Origin: CAZVCJ01 sp964625745
GTDB lineage: Bacteria > Chloroflexota > Anaerolineae > VGOG01
Assembly: GCA_964625745.1 (NCBI GenBank)
Contig: CAZVCJ010000039.1
Coordinates: 1-29,866 of the forward strand
DNA: 29,866 nt
Direction of reading: 5' to 3'
Shown here: one piece after another, positions 22,636 to 29,866 of the stretch
Layout: each line of letters opens with the position of its first letter
Numbering within the stretch: the first letter of the stretch is position 1
Translations under genes and position numbers: made by a program
Notes under the pieces: model-generated
Seen by the model: the letters and a program-made list of their open reading frames with translations, nothing else
Databases searched by the model: none
Told to the model about the DNA's origin: nothing

Positions 22636-23429
22636 TGGTCATAGCCAGTCGGAGCTTGATTTATAGCCGCTATACTGCCACTGATGTGGCAACTGTGGAA
22701 AAAGAGGTAGTGCGGGAGGTCGCTGTGACGGTGTATGTCAACGGGATGGAATTGATCACCTTCCTCTGCACCCCCCACAATCTGAGGTACCTGGCGTTGG
22801 GTTTTCTCTATCTGGAGGGGATCATCAGTGGTCTGGATGAGGTGGCGCTGCTGCGGGTTTGCGACGAGGAGGAAACGATCGAGGCGCGTTTGACCCGCGA
22901 TGTCGAGATGCCGACCAGGCGCGTGCTCACCTCCGGCTGTGGGGGGGGCACTACCTTCGCCGACTTGACTGCGCAGGCCAACAAGATTGATTCCACGCTG
23001 AAAGTGACCCCGGCCCAAATCCTCGACCTGATGCGACGGCTTTATCGGGAGGCTGAACTCTATCGTACCACAGGCGGCGTGCATACCTCGGCTCTCAGCG
23101 ATGGCCAGAAGCTACTGGTCGTGGCCTCCGACGTGGGCCGGCACAACACCCTGGACAAAATCCAGGGGCAGTGTTTGCTGGAGGGGATTGACACTAAGGA
23201 TCGCGTACTACTGACCACAGGGCGTCTCTCAGCGGAGATGTTGAACAAAGCGGCCAAGATGCAGGTGCCCGTGTTGGTCTCGCGCACCTCACCCACCGAT
23301 CTGGCCGTGGAGCTGGCCAAGTCCTGGGGCATCACCCTCATTGGCTATGCCCGCGGTGAGCAGATTCACGTCTACAGTGGTGAGGAGCGAGTCGAGCTAA
23401 AGGAAACGAGCCTCAACCCTCCTCAATAG
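22635..23429 (+). CDS. fdhD: Formate dehydrogenase accessory sulfurtransferase FdhD
   Basis: Delivers sulfur to the molybdenum (or tungsten) bis-MGD cofactor of formate dehydrogenase. 264 residues. LALGFLYLEGII, TSGCGGG (C102), GGVHTSAL, VVASDVGRHNTLDK, LLTTGRLSAEML and VLVSRTSPTDLAVELA follow the family. The sulfur-carrying site has a single Cys (SGCGGG) rather than the CxxC of the E. coli protein, a variant I have seen in other bacteria. ATG overlaps the mobA stop, with GAGGAGG upstream. No formate dehydrogenase gene is in the window. It converges on the glycosyltransferase gene and may overlap its 3' end. Confidence 0.95.
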   Translation: MVIASRSLIYSRYTATDVATVEKEVVREVAVTVYVNGMELITFLCTPHNLRYLALGFLYLEGIISGLDEVALLRVCDEEETIEARLTRDVEMPTRRVLTSGCGGGTTFADLTAQANKIDSTLKVTPAQILDLMRRLYREAELYRTTGGVHTSALSDGQKLLVVASDVGRHNTLDKIQGQCLLEGIDTKDRVLLTTGRLSAEMLNKAAKMQVPVLVSRTSPTDLAVELAKSWGITLIGYARGEQIHVYSGEERVELKETSLNPPQ

Positions 23430-25628
23430 GACCAAGCCGCAAAGCATCGCTGGCAGGCTGGCCTCGTTCGTCCAGCACTGAGGCCCGGACTCCCTCCGGG
23501 TAGGTATACATCCCCGTCAGCACCCAGTACTCACCGGNNNNNNNNNNNNNNNNNNNNNNNNNNNNNNNNNNNNNNNNNNNNNNNNNNNNNNNNNNNNNNN
23601 NNNNNNNNNNNNNNNNNNNNNNNNNNNNNNNNNNNNNGCCCGGACTCCCTCCGGGTAGGTATACATCCCCGTCAGCACCCAGTACTCACCGGGCGGGGCG
23701 TCGGGCGCAATCGGGATGTCGAACCAACTGACGACCACGTCCCCTTCCTGCCATTGACCAGCGGGGTAGCCGGGACCATCCTTCTGCCCCCACCTTTGCC
23801 CCTCATCGTCAACCAGATGATTGAAGAAATGATAACTTGCATCGGGCACTGCTCGCACTGTCCAATAAAGTGCCAGACGCAAGGTGCTGCCTGGATTGAC
23901 CTCCCCGCTCACATCATAGCCCAATATCTCCACACCGTTGTCCAGGGCGGCAGGCGTGTCCCCGTCCGCTAAAGATGCCTGGATGGAAGTCAGGGACTCG
24001 GCATCGGAGCGGTAGAACCTGAAAGCATCTGGCCCGCCGCGCAGGCTGATCCTCTCGCTGATGAGCTCTTCCGCATACCCATCCAGCACGGAGACAGCGG
24101 GAGTATCGCCGGGAGCCAGGAGATAGAGAGTATCCACACGCGGGAAGACCAACGCCTCCTGATAGTTGATGAAGCGCGGGGTTATCTCAGGTTGGAGCAG
24201 AAAGCCGAACACGGCCGGGGTTTCGTGCCAGGCGGGCACATCACCCTCCGAGAGGATCAGCACTTGTGCCCCCTCAGCCAAACGCTTCAATGACTCCGCC
24301 ACCTGGAGGTAGTATTTCACCGGCAGGCCGTGTCCCCCGGTTGTGTCGTTGCGGTCCACGAAGCTGTAAAAGGCCTCCGTCAGGTGTACCTGCCAGAGAG
24401 CCAGGCCAAGGATCAGAGTCACGATGGAAATCGGCAGGATCCTGCCGGCGAGAAAGCGTACCAACGGCCAGGGGTTCAAGCTATCGGCCAGAGAGCTGAG
24501 CCAGTCGAGCATCCTGGTCACGAAGACGCCGATGATGATGAACTGCACCGGATACAGCAGGATGAAATAGTGCGGGTACACGGGCGTCGTGTGTCGAACG
24601 TAGAAAAGCACGGGCACTAATAGCCAGGACAGCAGGATCGTAAACTTCACCGTCTCATCGGAGACTCCATCCTCGCGTCGGCGGCACCATCCCCTGAGAA
24701 CCTGCCAGGCCAGACAGGCAACGCCGCCTATCAAGAGCCAGGTCTCGACGGCGTTTAACCAGGTGAAGCCCATGATCTCAGCCAGAAACCTTTCGAAGGA
24801 TGCACCGGCCAGGGCCTGGTAGCCTTGGCCTGAGATGATCTGAGTGGCATATTGCGCGGACTTTAAGTCGAAGGCGGCAGGCCCTCTCGATACCTCGATG
24901 AAAGTCCTGAGGTTGATCCAGTCGTGGGTAGCATCATAATAGATGTATGGCGCGAAGATCAGCGCGAAGACAAGTAGACCGGCCAACAGGGGGATAAGGC
25001 TGATCCTGGACCTGAAGGCCAGGCAGAGCAAAACGACCAGGGGAATGAAGGCCAGAGCCGAAAGGTGGAGTTGAATCAGACAGGCCAGCCAGAGGAAAAC
25101 CAGGATCAGTTGCCTGGGCTTGCGTTTGACTATGGTCGAGAAAACCGCCGCGAAAAACAGCCCGACGAACGGCGGCAGCAGATCCTGGGCCCAGATCTTG
25201 CGCGAGTAGAAGACCGCCCAGGGACTGACCGCGAAGAGCAGAGTGGCGATCAGGCCGGCTTTCTCCCCCAAGTACTCCCTGGTCAGGAGATAGCAGCCCA
25301 GCACGGCTCCAACGTTGAGCAAGGCGATGAAGCCAGCGATGACGGCGGGGTTCTTGGAGAGTGAGACGGGGATGGCCGTCAGGTAGATGAAGAGCGGCGG
25401 ATTGGCCGCCCCAACTGACGAGCCGATGCTCACCAGCGGCGGACGACCGCTGGCCAGAAACTCAGCAGCTTTGCTGCAAACGTGGGCTTCGTCCAGCTTG
25501 AACTCTGTCAGCTCCAGCTTGCTCAAGCGCAGGTAGGCGGCGACGAGCATGATCGCCATCAAAGCAAGTTTGGACGCGGTTATCCCTCTCATCCTGGCCC
25601 TCTCACACACGGCACGCCCAGCGTCCAT
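23413..25628 (-). CDS. GT-C family (PMT_2-like) membrane glycosyltransferase, interrupted by an assembly gap
   Basis: Large multi-pass enzyme that should transfer sugar from a polyprenyl phosphate donor to an extracytoplasmic acceptor. After the first helix, FKLDEAHVCSKAA places the conserved acidic residues of GT-C loop 1; LFAVSPWAVFYSRKIWAQD is the classic second-loop region; many helices follow to about residue 415, then soluble parts, ending in a beta domain (ILGYDVSGEVNPGSTLRLAL to PPGEYWVLTGMYTYPEGVR). Two starts are possible: ATG 25628 (GGAGGGGG upstream) or ATG 25592 (GAGAGGG upstream, closer to the first helix). The frame breaks at the N gap; joining the identical 55-bp flanks once gives a C terminus ASVLDERGQPASDALRLGPI and stop at 23413-23415. 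Confidence 0.85.
23483..23692. other. Scaffold gap of 100 N with identical 55-bp flanks
   Basis: 23538-23637 are N, exactly 100. The 55 bases at 23483-23537 are identical to those at 23638-23692. This is what scaffolding leaves when two contig ends overlap by one assembly k-mer but are joined with a default gap. A true tandem duplication is less likely. Confidence 0.85.
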
Positions 25629-25662
25629 GTGACGTTTCCCCCTCCACTGCCTTGTCTACCCT

Positions 25663-25691
25663 ATTGTATCACAGAAGTCTATTCCTGTCCA
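25663..25691 (-). promoter_or_regulatory. Promoter of the glycosyltransferase gene
   Basis: Minus strand TGGACA, 17-base spacer, TACAAT with TGA before it (extended -10), 35 bases above the first start codon. Confidence 0.65.
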
Positions 25692-25755
25692 CAGGCTGTT
25701 CTGATTTGAGGCAGGCAACACTCAGAATCTGTATTAGACCTTAACGGTTTCTTCA

Positions 25756-25783
25756 TTGCATCTTCACCTTCTTTTGGTACAAT
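25756..25783 (+). promoter_or_regulatory. Promoter of the small secreted protein gene
   Basis: TTGCAT, 16-base spacer, TACAAT with TGG before it (extended -10). Confidence 0.6.
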
Positions 25784-25839
25784 AGAGACAGGTTAGGAAA
25801 GAGCTAACCCGAGTCTCAAACGAAAGGAGGTGAACAATA

Positions 25840-26397
25840 ATGAAAAAGAGGTTCATGATCCTGGCCGGTGCAGTGCTGGCAGTGGTTCTCCTGGGAGCGG
25901 CTGTGGTTGTGCCTGCTTTTGCTCAGGAGTCCACACCTACCCCCACACCCGAGACCTATGGTAGGGGCTGTGGCTTCGGCTTTGGCCGGGGCATCGGTGG
26001 GCAGGCAGGGCTGGAAGCCGCCGCTGAGCTTCTCGGCATGACCGCTGATGAACTGTCCACCCAACTGTGGGGCGGCAGGACGCTAGCCGACCTGGCCGAC
26101 GAAGCCGGTGTTGACCTGCAGACCCTGCGGGATGCTGTAGAGGCTGCGAACCAGGCTGCCATGGAGGCTGCCATGCGGGATGCTATCGAGCAGGCCCTGG
26201 AGAACGGGTACATTACCCAGGAGCAGGCCGACTGGTTGCTTCAGGGACTGGAGCAGGGCTTCCTCCCCATGGGACGAGGTTTCGGCTTTGGGCATGGCAT
26301 GGGGGGAGGCGGGCGTGGGGTGAAGGGTAGCTTTGGCGGATTCGCCCCGCAGCGGGCCCCGTCAACATCTACAGCGCCGAGTTCCTACTCGCTCTAA
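25840..26397 (+). CDS. Secreted helical protein with Gly-rich tails, unknown function
   Basis: 185 residues. Signal peptide MKKR... with a hydrophobic run and likely cleavage after AFA (before QESTPTP). A Thr/Pro stretch and a Gly/Phe-rich segment (GCGFGFGRGIGG) follow, then a helical core: LGMTADELSTQLWGGRTLAD, AGVDLQTLRDAVEAANQAAM, and ITQEQADWLLQGLEQGF. The last part is Gly-rich with single His (GFGFGHGMGGGGRG). Similar layouts occur in Chloroflexota secreted proteins (DUF2680-like). Strong AAAGGAGGTGA site before ATG. A periplasmic, surface or metal-binding role is possible but unproven. Confidence 0.8.
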   Translation: MKKRFMILAGAVLAVVLLGAAVVVPAFAQESTPTPTPETYGRGCGFGFGRGIGGQAGLEAAAELLGMTADELSTQLWGGRTLADLADEAGVDLQTLRDAVEAANQAAMEAAMRDAIEQALENGYITQEQADWLLQGLEQGFLPMGRGFGFGHGMGGGGRGVKGSFGGFAPQRAPSTSTAPSSYSL

Positions 26398-26406
26398 AGG
26401 CGCTGT
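26371..26406 (+). terminator. Hairpin over the stop codon of the secreted-protein gene
   Basis: 8-bp stem ACAGCGCC/GGCGCTGT enclosing the TAA stop at 26395-26397. It lacks a T tract. Confidence 0.35.
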
Positions 26407-26456
26407 GGTATTATCCGCCCTGCGGTCGGTTGAGGAGGGCCGGCCGCACCAGTAGT

Positions 26457-26488
26457 GAGGGGGGCAAGACTAGGGACTTGCTCCCCTC
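26457..26488 (+). terminator. Candidate terminator upstream of htrA
   Basis: GAGGGGGGCAAG pairs with CTTGCTCCCCTC with one mismatch; the tail GTTTC is weak. Confidence 0.5.
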
Positions 26489-26648
26489 GTTTCAGTGGGG
26501 CTATTCGTTCCCGCCAACCAGGCGATGAGCTAGAATCCCATCGAGACGCTGTGCTATGAATGAGACGGCGACACGGCAGGTTGTTCTGAAGGATATGTTC
26601 GCTGGCGTCACTGTAACGAACAGCAATACAAGAAATGGAGGCAACAGC

Positions 26649-27857
26649 ATGAGACGAATTACAGTAGCTTTAGGATTGGGTATACTGGCCCTGGCCCTGT
26701 TGGGCTGGGGCGTGATGGTTCAACGGCCGGGGATGAGCGTCAGTGAGGCTGCGCCTTTATCTCCAATTGAGGTGGCAGCCACAACTACCTCACTGTCCGG
26801 CAGCAAACTGGTCGAGGCTGGCGCGCAGGAGACGATAACCACATCCACCTCACTGCTAGACGACCCGCTGGCGCTGGCTTATGCCGAGGAGCAGTTGTTC
26901 ATCGAGCTCTACGAGCGCGTCAGCCCTTCGGTGGTGTACATCGCCGTTACGACCAGCGGCCTTACCGGGAGTGGCAGCGGATCCGGCTTCGTGTGGGACA
27001 CCGAGGGACACATCGTGACCAACAACCACGTCGTCGAGAGTGCCAGTCGCATTGAGGTGAGGTTTGCCGACGACACCACCGCCGAGGCCGAATTAGTGGG
27101 CAGAGACCCCGACAATGATCTGGCGGTGATCAAAGTGGACGTACCTGCCCGTCGCTTGTATCCGGTAGAGCTGGGCGACTCGGACGCGCTGCGCGTGGGC
27201 CAGTGGGCCATTGCCATCGGCAATCCCTTTGGTTTCGAGCAGACCATGACCACGGGCATCGTCAGCGGCCTGGGTCGTTCGGTGCGCCAGCAGAGCGGCT
27301 TCTCGCTGCCGGAACTCATCCAGACCGACGCGGCCATCAACCCCGGCAACTCCGGCGGCCCGCTGCTGGATTCCCACGGTCGGGTCATCGGCGTGACGAC
27401 CCTGATCTTCTCCAACAGCGGCACCAACGCCGGCGTGGGTTTTGCTGTGCCGGTGAACACCGTCAAGCGAGTGGTGCCGTCCCTGATCGGTACCGGGAGC
27501 TACGCCGACCCGTGGCTGGGCATCCAGGGAACGAGCATCACTTCACTCCTGGCTAAGGAGTTGGACTTGCCGGTGGAGCAAGGCGTGCTGGTGCAGACGG
27601 TGGTCCAGGATGGGCCGGCGGCCAAAGCCGGGCTGCGAGGCGGCAACCGGCAGGTGAGGTTCGAGGGCGCGGCCCTGACCACTGGCGGCGACGTCATCGT
27701 AGCCATAGATGATACGGCAGTGCGGGACATGGACGACCTCATCGTCTACCTGGCCGACCACACGTCGGTGGGGCAGAGGGCGACATTGACCGTGCTGCGC
27801 GACGGCCGCCGGCAGCGTATTCAGGTCGCGCTGGTGGAGCGGCCGGCAGGAGAGTAA
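26649..27857 (+). CDS. HtrA/DegP-family serine protease with one PDZ domain
   Basis: Envelope protein-quality-control protease. 402 residues. The N terminus MRRITVALGLGILALALLGW is a signal anchor. The trypsin-like domain has H127 (NNHVV), D157 (DNDLAVIKV) and S235 (NPGNSGGPL); GNPFGFEQTMTTGIVSGLGR is typical. A single PDZ domain runs from about 305 (DPWLGIQG) through VVQDGPAAKAGL and DVIVAIDDTAV to the end. ATG 26649 chosen because GGAGG lies 9 bases upstream and the signal anchor follows at once; the frame is open 31 codons further up. No CIRCE-like or other stress operator was recognised upstream. Confidence 0.95.
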   Translation: MRRITVALGLGILALALLGWGVMVQRPGMSVSEAAPLSPIEVAATTTSLSGSKLVEAGAQETITTSTSLLDDPLALAYAEEQLFIELYERVSPSVVYIAVTTSGLTGSGSGSGFVWDTEGHIVTNNHVVESASRIEVRFADDTTAEAELVGRDPDNDLAVIKVDVPARRLYPVELGDSDALRVGQWAIAIGNPFGFEQTMTTGIVSGLGRSVRQQSGFSLPELIQTDAAINPGNSGGPLLDSHGRVIGVTTLIFSNSGTNAGVGFAVPVNTVKRVVPSLIGTGSYADPWLGIQGTSITSLLAKELDLPVEQGVLVQTVVQDGPAAKAGLRGGNRQVRFEGAALTTGGDVIVAIDDTAVRDMDDLIVYLADHTSVGQRATLTVLRDGRRQRIQVALVERPAGE

Positions 27858-27878
27858 GGGACAAGGCGCAATCGGCGG

Positions 27879-27915
27879 GGGGAGCGAGGCTTTAGCCTTG
27901 CTCCCCTATTTGTTC
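27879..27915 (+). terminator. Terminator of htrA
   Basis: 13-bp stem GGGGAGCGAGGCT/AGCCTTGCTCCCC with one G-T pair, followed by TATTTGTT. Confidence 0.75.
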
Positions 27916-27971
27916 CTGATTCATGCTATCGGTTTTCCCAAAGACGTCACACGAGAGGATAAGGGCAAGAA

Positions 27972-28698
27972 TGACGGTGAGAGATCGCAGGAAGTGGTGA
28001 TAGCCGTTTCCTCCTGGTCTTTTTCGGTCTTATTTGGATTGTGCTATTGTTTCTCCTGCCCAATCTCAAACTGCCCACCGACAGCCCCGCCTGGGAGCAG
28101 GCTCACACCATTGCCTTCGCTACCCAGCTCCTCTGGCACGGCAACTGCGACGCCGATCAGATTCTCCTGCTGGCCCGCCTGCCGATTATCCTGCTGGCCA
28201 TCTTGCTGGGATGCTTCGTCTGTGCAGCAGAGCTCAGAGATCTATTGGAGCCCGGCCGTCGAGTTAGCGCCTGGGGAGCCGCAGGGATGGCGATACCCCC
28301 TCGTTCCACCGGTCAACTTCAACCAGCAGGTGGCCTTCCTGGGCTACGAGTACATACCAGTAGATTCTCCCAACACCATCGAGCTGCTCACCTATTGGCA
28401 GGTTCTACAGGCTGCGGACCCGCCGTTGGCCATCTTCGTCCATCTACTGGATGCCCACAGTGTCGTGGCGGGAAGCTACGATGGCTTGAGTGTCCCACCG
28501 ACGAGCTGGGAGCCGGGCGACGTCTTCATCCAATGGCACAGCCTGTCCGTCGAGCCAACCGCACTGGGGGGAGAGTATCAGGTGGAGTTGGGCTTCTACT
28601 CCCCGGCCACTATGCAACGGCTGCCCATCTTTCAGGATGGTCAGGCCGTGGCCGACCGACTGCTCCTATCACCCCTTCAGGTGAAGCTTGCCCAATAG
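27972..28698 (+). pseudogene. Decayed GT-C glycosyltransferase
   Basis: Remnants in three frames. ATG 27972 reads MTVRDRRKW then stops. A second frame gives the first membrane helix and loop (LVFFGLIWIVLLFLLPNLKL, then DSPAWEQAH and a helix ILLLARLPIILLAILLGCFV) until about 28225. A third frame gives the C-terminal beta domain (FLGYEYIPVDSPNTIELLTY, then FVHLLDAHSVVAGSYDGL) to TAG 28696-28698. Several hundred residues of the membrane core between these parts are missing. The C-terminal domain is the same type as in the glycosyltransferase at 23413-25628. An internal deletion plus frameshifts is the simplest explanation. Confidence 0.75.
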
Positions 28699-28716
28699 CT
28701 CAAAATGTGATACAAT
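28688..28716 (+). promoter_or_regulatory. Promoter of fmt
   Basis: TTGCCC, 17-base spacer, TACAAT with TGA before it (extended -10), 18 bases above the fmt ATG. Confidence 0.65.
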
Positions 28717-28733
28717 CACTGTGGGGGAAGGTC

Positions 28734-29666
28734 ATGGAAAGACTGGTCTTTATGGGCACGCCAGATTTTGCGGTGTCCGTTTTGAAGGCCCTGATCGGAC
28801 GATACGAGATCGTGGGAGTGGTCACCCAGCCCGACCGACGGGCGAAACGGGGCCGTAAGGTGAAGGCTCCACCGGTGAAGGCTGTGGCCCTGGCCCACGA
28901 TTTGCCCGTGTTGCAGCCGCCCAGCCTGCGTCGGCCCGACGTCGTGGCCGAGCTGAGAGCCCTGGCGCCTGAGGTGATGGTGGTAGCGGCTTATGGCCAG
29001 ATATTAAAGGCTGCGGTGCTGGGCATCCCACCCAGGGGTTGCCTCAACGTCCACGCCTCGCTCCTGCCCAGGTACCGGGGAGCGGCGCCTATTGCCGCAG
29101 CCATCCTGGCTGGTGAAGAGGAGACGGGGGTTACTATTATGCTGATGGATGAGGGAATGGACACCGGGCCTACCTTGTCCCAGGCCACCTGTTCTATATT
29201 CCCCCAGGATACGCGAGAGTCGCTGAGCGCCAGGCTGGCTCAGTTGGGGGCTGATCTGCTGATGGACACTTTGCCCCGCTGGCTGGCGGGCGAGATTGAG
29301 CTTCAATCTCAGGACGACAGCCAGGCTACCTACAGCCGCATCATCGCCAAGCAGGATGGTCTGATAGACTGGTCTCAGTCGGCCGTCGAGATCTGGCTGC
29401 GCAGCCGGGCCTATCATCCCTGGCCCGGCACCTATACGTATTGGCGAGGCAAGCTGCTCAAGGTGCTCGGGGCCGAGGCGCTGCCCCAGTGGTCGGGCGA
29501 GGGGGAGCCGGGACAGGTGATGGCTTTGGATGAGGGGCTGGCTGTTGCCACCGGGGAGGGGGCTCTGCTGCTGGGCGAGGTGCAGTTGGCGGGCAAGAGG
29601 GCCGTGAGTGCCCAGGACTTCGCCAGAGGGCAGAGGGATTTTGTGGGTTCGGTACTGGGTCAGTGA
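28734..29666 (+). CDS. fmt: Methionyl-tRNA formyltransferase
   Basis: Formylates initiator Met-tRNA using 10-formyl-tetrahydrofolate. 310 residues. N-terminal VFMGTPDFAVSVLKAL; catalytic site NVHASLLPRYRGAAPI (N105, H107) with the distal Asp in MLMDEGMDTGP; C-terminal OB-like domain from about 205 (TYSRIIAKQDGLIDWSQSA, YHPWPGTYTYW). Start fixed at ATG 28734 by the family N terminus and GGGGAAGG upstream; a much longer frame upstream is only the pseudogene. def, often adjacent, is not seen. Confidence 0.97.
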   Translation: MERLVFMGTPDFAVSVLKALIGRYEIVGVVTQPDRRAKRGRKVKAPPVKAVALAHDLPVLQPPSLRRPDVVAELRALAPEVMVVAAYGQILKAAVLGIPPRGCLNVHASLLPRYRGAAPIAAAILAGEEETGVTIMLMDEGMDTGPTLSQATCSIFPQDTRESLSARLAQLGADLLMDTLPRWLAGEIELQSQDDSQATYSRIIAKQDGLIDWSQSAVEIWLRSRAYHPWPGTYTYWRGKLLKVLGAEALPQWSGEGEPGQVMALDEGLAVATGEGALLLGEVQLAGKRAVSAQDFARGQRDFVGSVLGQ

Positions 29667-29676
29667 GGTTTAGCAG

Positions 29677-29866
29677 ATGAAATTGGAGTTTGGACAAAGT
29701 GAGAGAAACCAGGTTTTTCGCTCAAAAGTGCCTCTTGGGGTATTGAAGATGCCAGCAATGGCACACATCTGGGAAACGAAGGGGCCAAAAACCTGGTTTC
29801 TGGCCGCAGTGATTCTGGCTTCGATGGTTACGATAGGCTGCGCTCTGGCCCTGTCTAATCCGACCC
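29677..29866 (+). CDS. Start of a membrane or lipoprotein gene, partial, running through repeat copy 4
   Basis: Open to the window end (63 codons). From ATG 29677 (GAGGT upstream, 10 bases after the fmt stop) the whole of repeat copy 4 is read in frame (32 codons), followed by a hydrophobic segment (WFLAAVILASMVTIGCALAL) that looks like a signal anchor or lipobox-like sequence. The start could instead be ATG 29749 or 29758, inside the repeat; in any case the right arm of the repeat encodes residues just before the hydrophobic segment. Family not recognisable from this piece. Confidence 0.5.
   Translation, partial: MKLEFGQSERNQVFRSKVPLGVLKMPAMAHIWETKGPKTWFLAAVILASMVTIGCALALSNPT
29705..29800. 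repeat. 96-bp inverted-end element, copy 4
   Basis: Begins GAAACCAGGTTTTT and ends AAAAACCTGGTTTC, exactly 96 bp. Its interior is more diverged from copies 1 and 3 than those are from each other. It contains no stop in the frame of the partial gene. Confidence 0.85.

Noticed and set aside
23483..23692. A 55-bp direct repeat flanking 100 N could be a genuine duplication or a CRISPR-like unit
   Set aside because: Only two copies, identical and placed exactly at the gap edges; the gene frame is restored by using one copy. An assembly artefact explains it.
26398..26648. CIRCE or other heat-shock operator before htrA
   Set aside because: No TTAGCACTC/GAGTGCTAA-type inverted repeat was found.
28041..28733. 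Extended N terminus of fmt
   Set aside because: It is the glycosyltransferase relic in the same frame by chance; Fmt begins at 28734 with its own promoter and ribosome site.

Overview
The window looks like a chromosomal piece of an uncultivated Chloroflexota (Anaerolineae-like) bacterium, probably from a metagenome assembly. This is inferred from gene style, not from a marker gene: obg followed by nadD, a bifunctional Nnr, a type 2 IPP isomerase beside a polyprenyl synthase, a large GT-C glycosyltransferase with a C-terminal beta domain, high G+C and many small interspersed repeats. One scaffold gap of exactly 100 N (23538-23637) is present.

Layout. 1-3230: atpD, atpC and mreB. 3656-6472: obg, nadD and a TIM-barrel sugar isomerase-like gene. 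6559-9096: an A+T-richer restriction-modification island with one beta-class DNA methyltransferase and two unrelated PD-(D/E)XK restriction endonucleases. 9131-11145: mutL, then tRNA-Leu(UAG) and tRNA-Gly(GCC). 11187-15313: hicBA, mnmA, a small membrane protein, a two-gene membrane/YtxH operon, higBA and a DUF2442 gene. 15410-17131 (minus): nnr. 17509-18565: two frameshifted small genes and a conserved hypothetical. 18572-20734 (minus): polyprenyl synthase and fni, divergent from acpP. 21242-21879: a truncated ferredoxin/flavoprotein fused by an apparent deletion to the tail of a DegV gene. 22018-23429: mobA-fdhD (molybdenum cofactor and formate dehydrogenase maturation). 23413-25628 (minus): the gapped glycosyltransferase. 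25840-29866: a secreted protein, an HtrA protease, a decayed glycosyltransferase, fmt and the start of a membrane or lipoprotein gene.

The most unusual content is the repeats. (a) Four copies of a roughly 96-bp element share perfect or near-perfect 14-bp inverted ends (GAAACCAGGTTTTT); they lie between atpD and atpC, after mreB, at the 3' end of fni, and inside an open frame after fmt. (b) Drifted heptanucleotide tandem arrays, often with inverted arms, sit at operon junctions and inside mutL and nnr. (c) G/C-rich palindromes sit inside the reading frames of obg and nnr. (d) A 21-27 bp mini-element (CTT...CCTGAG...CGAAGGG) is nested inside other repeats, and in two cases removing it restores the uninterrupted host repeat exactly. 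Together they suggest that small non-autonomous elements repeatedly insert into intergenic DNA, hairpins and tolerant protein linkers.

Several genes are broken or rearranged (17509-17950, 21242-21879, 27972-28698). The N gap is probably a false gap: the 55 bp on either side of it are identical, and joining them once restores the glycosyltransferase frame.
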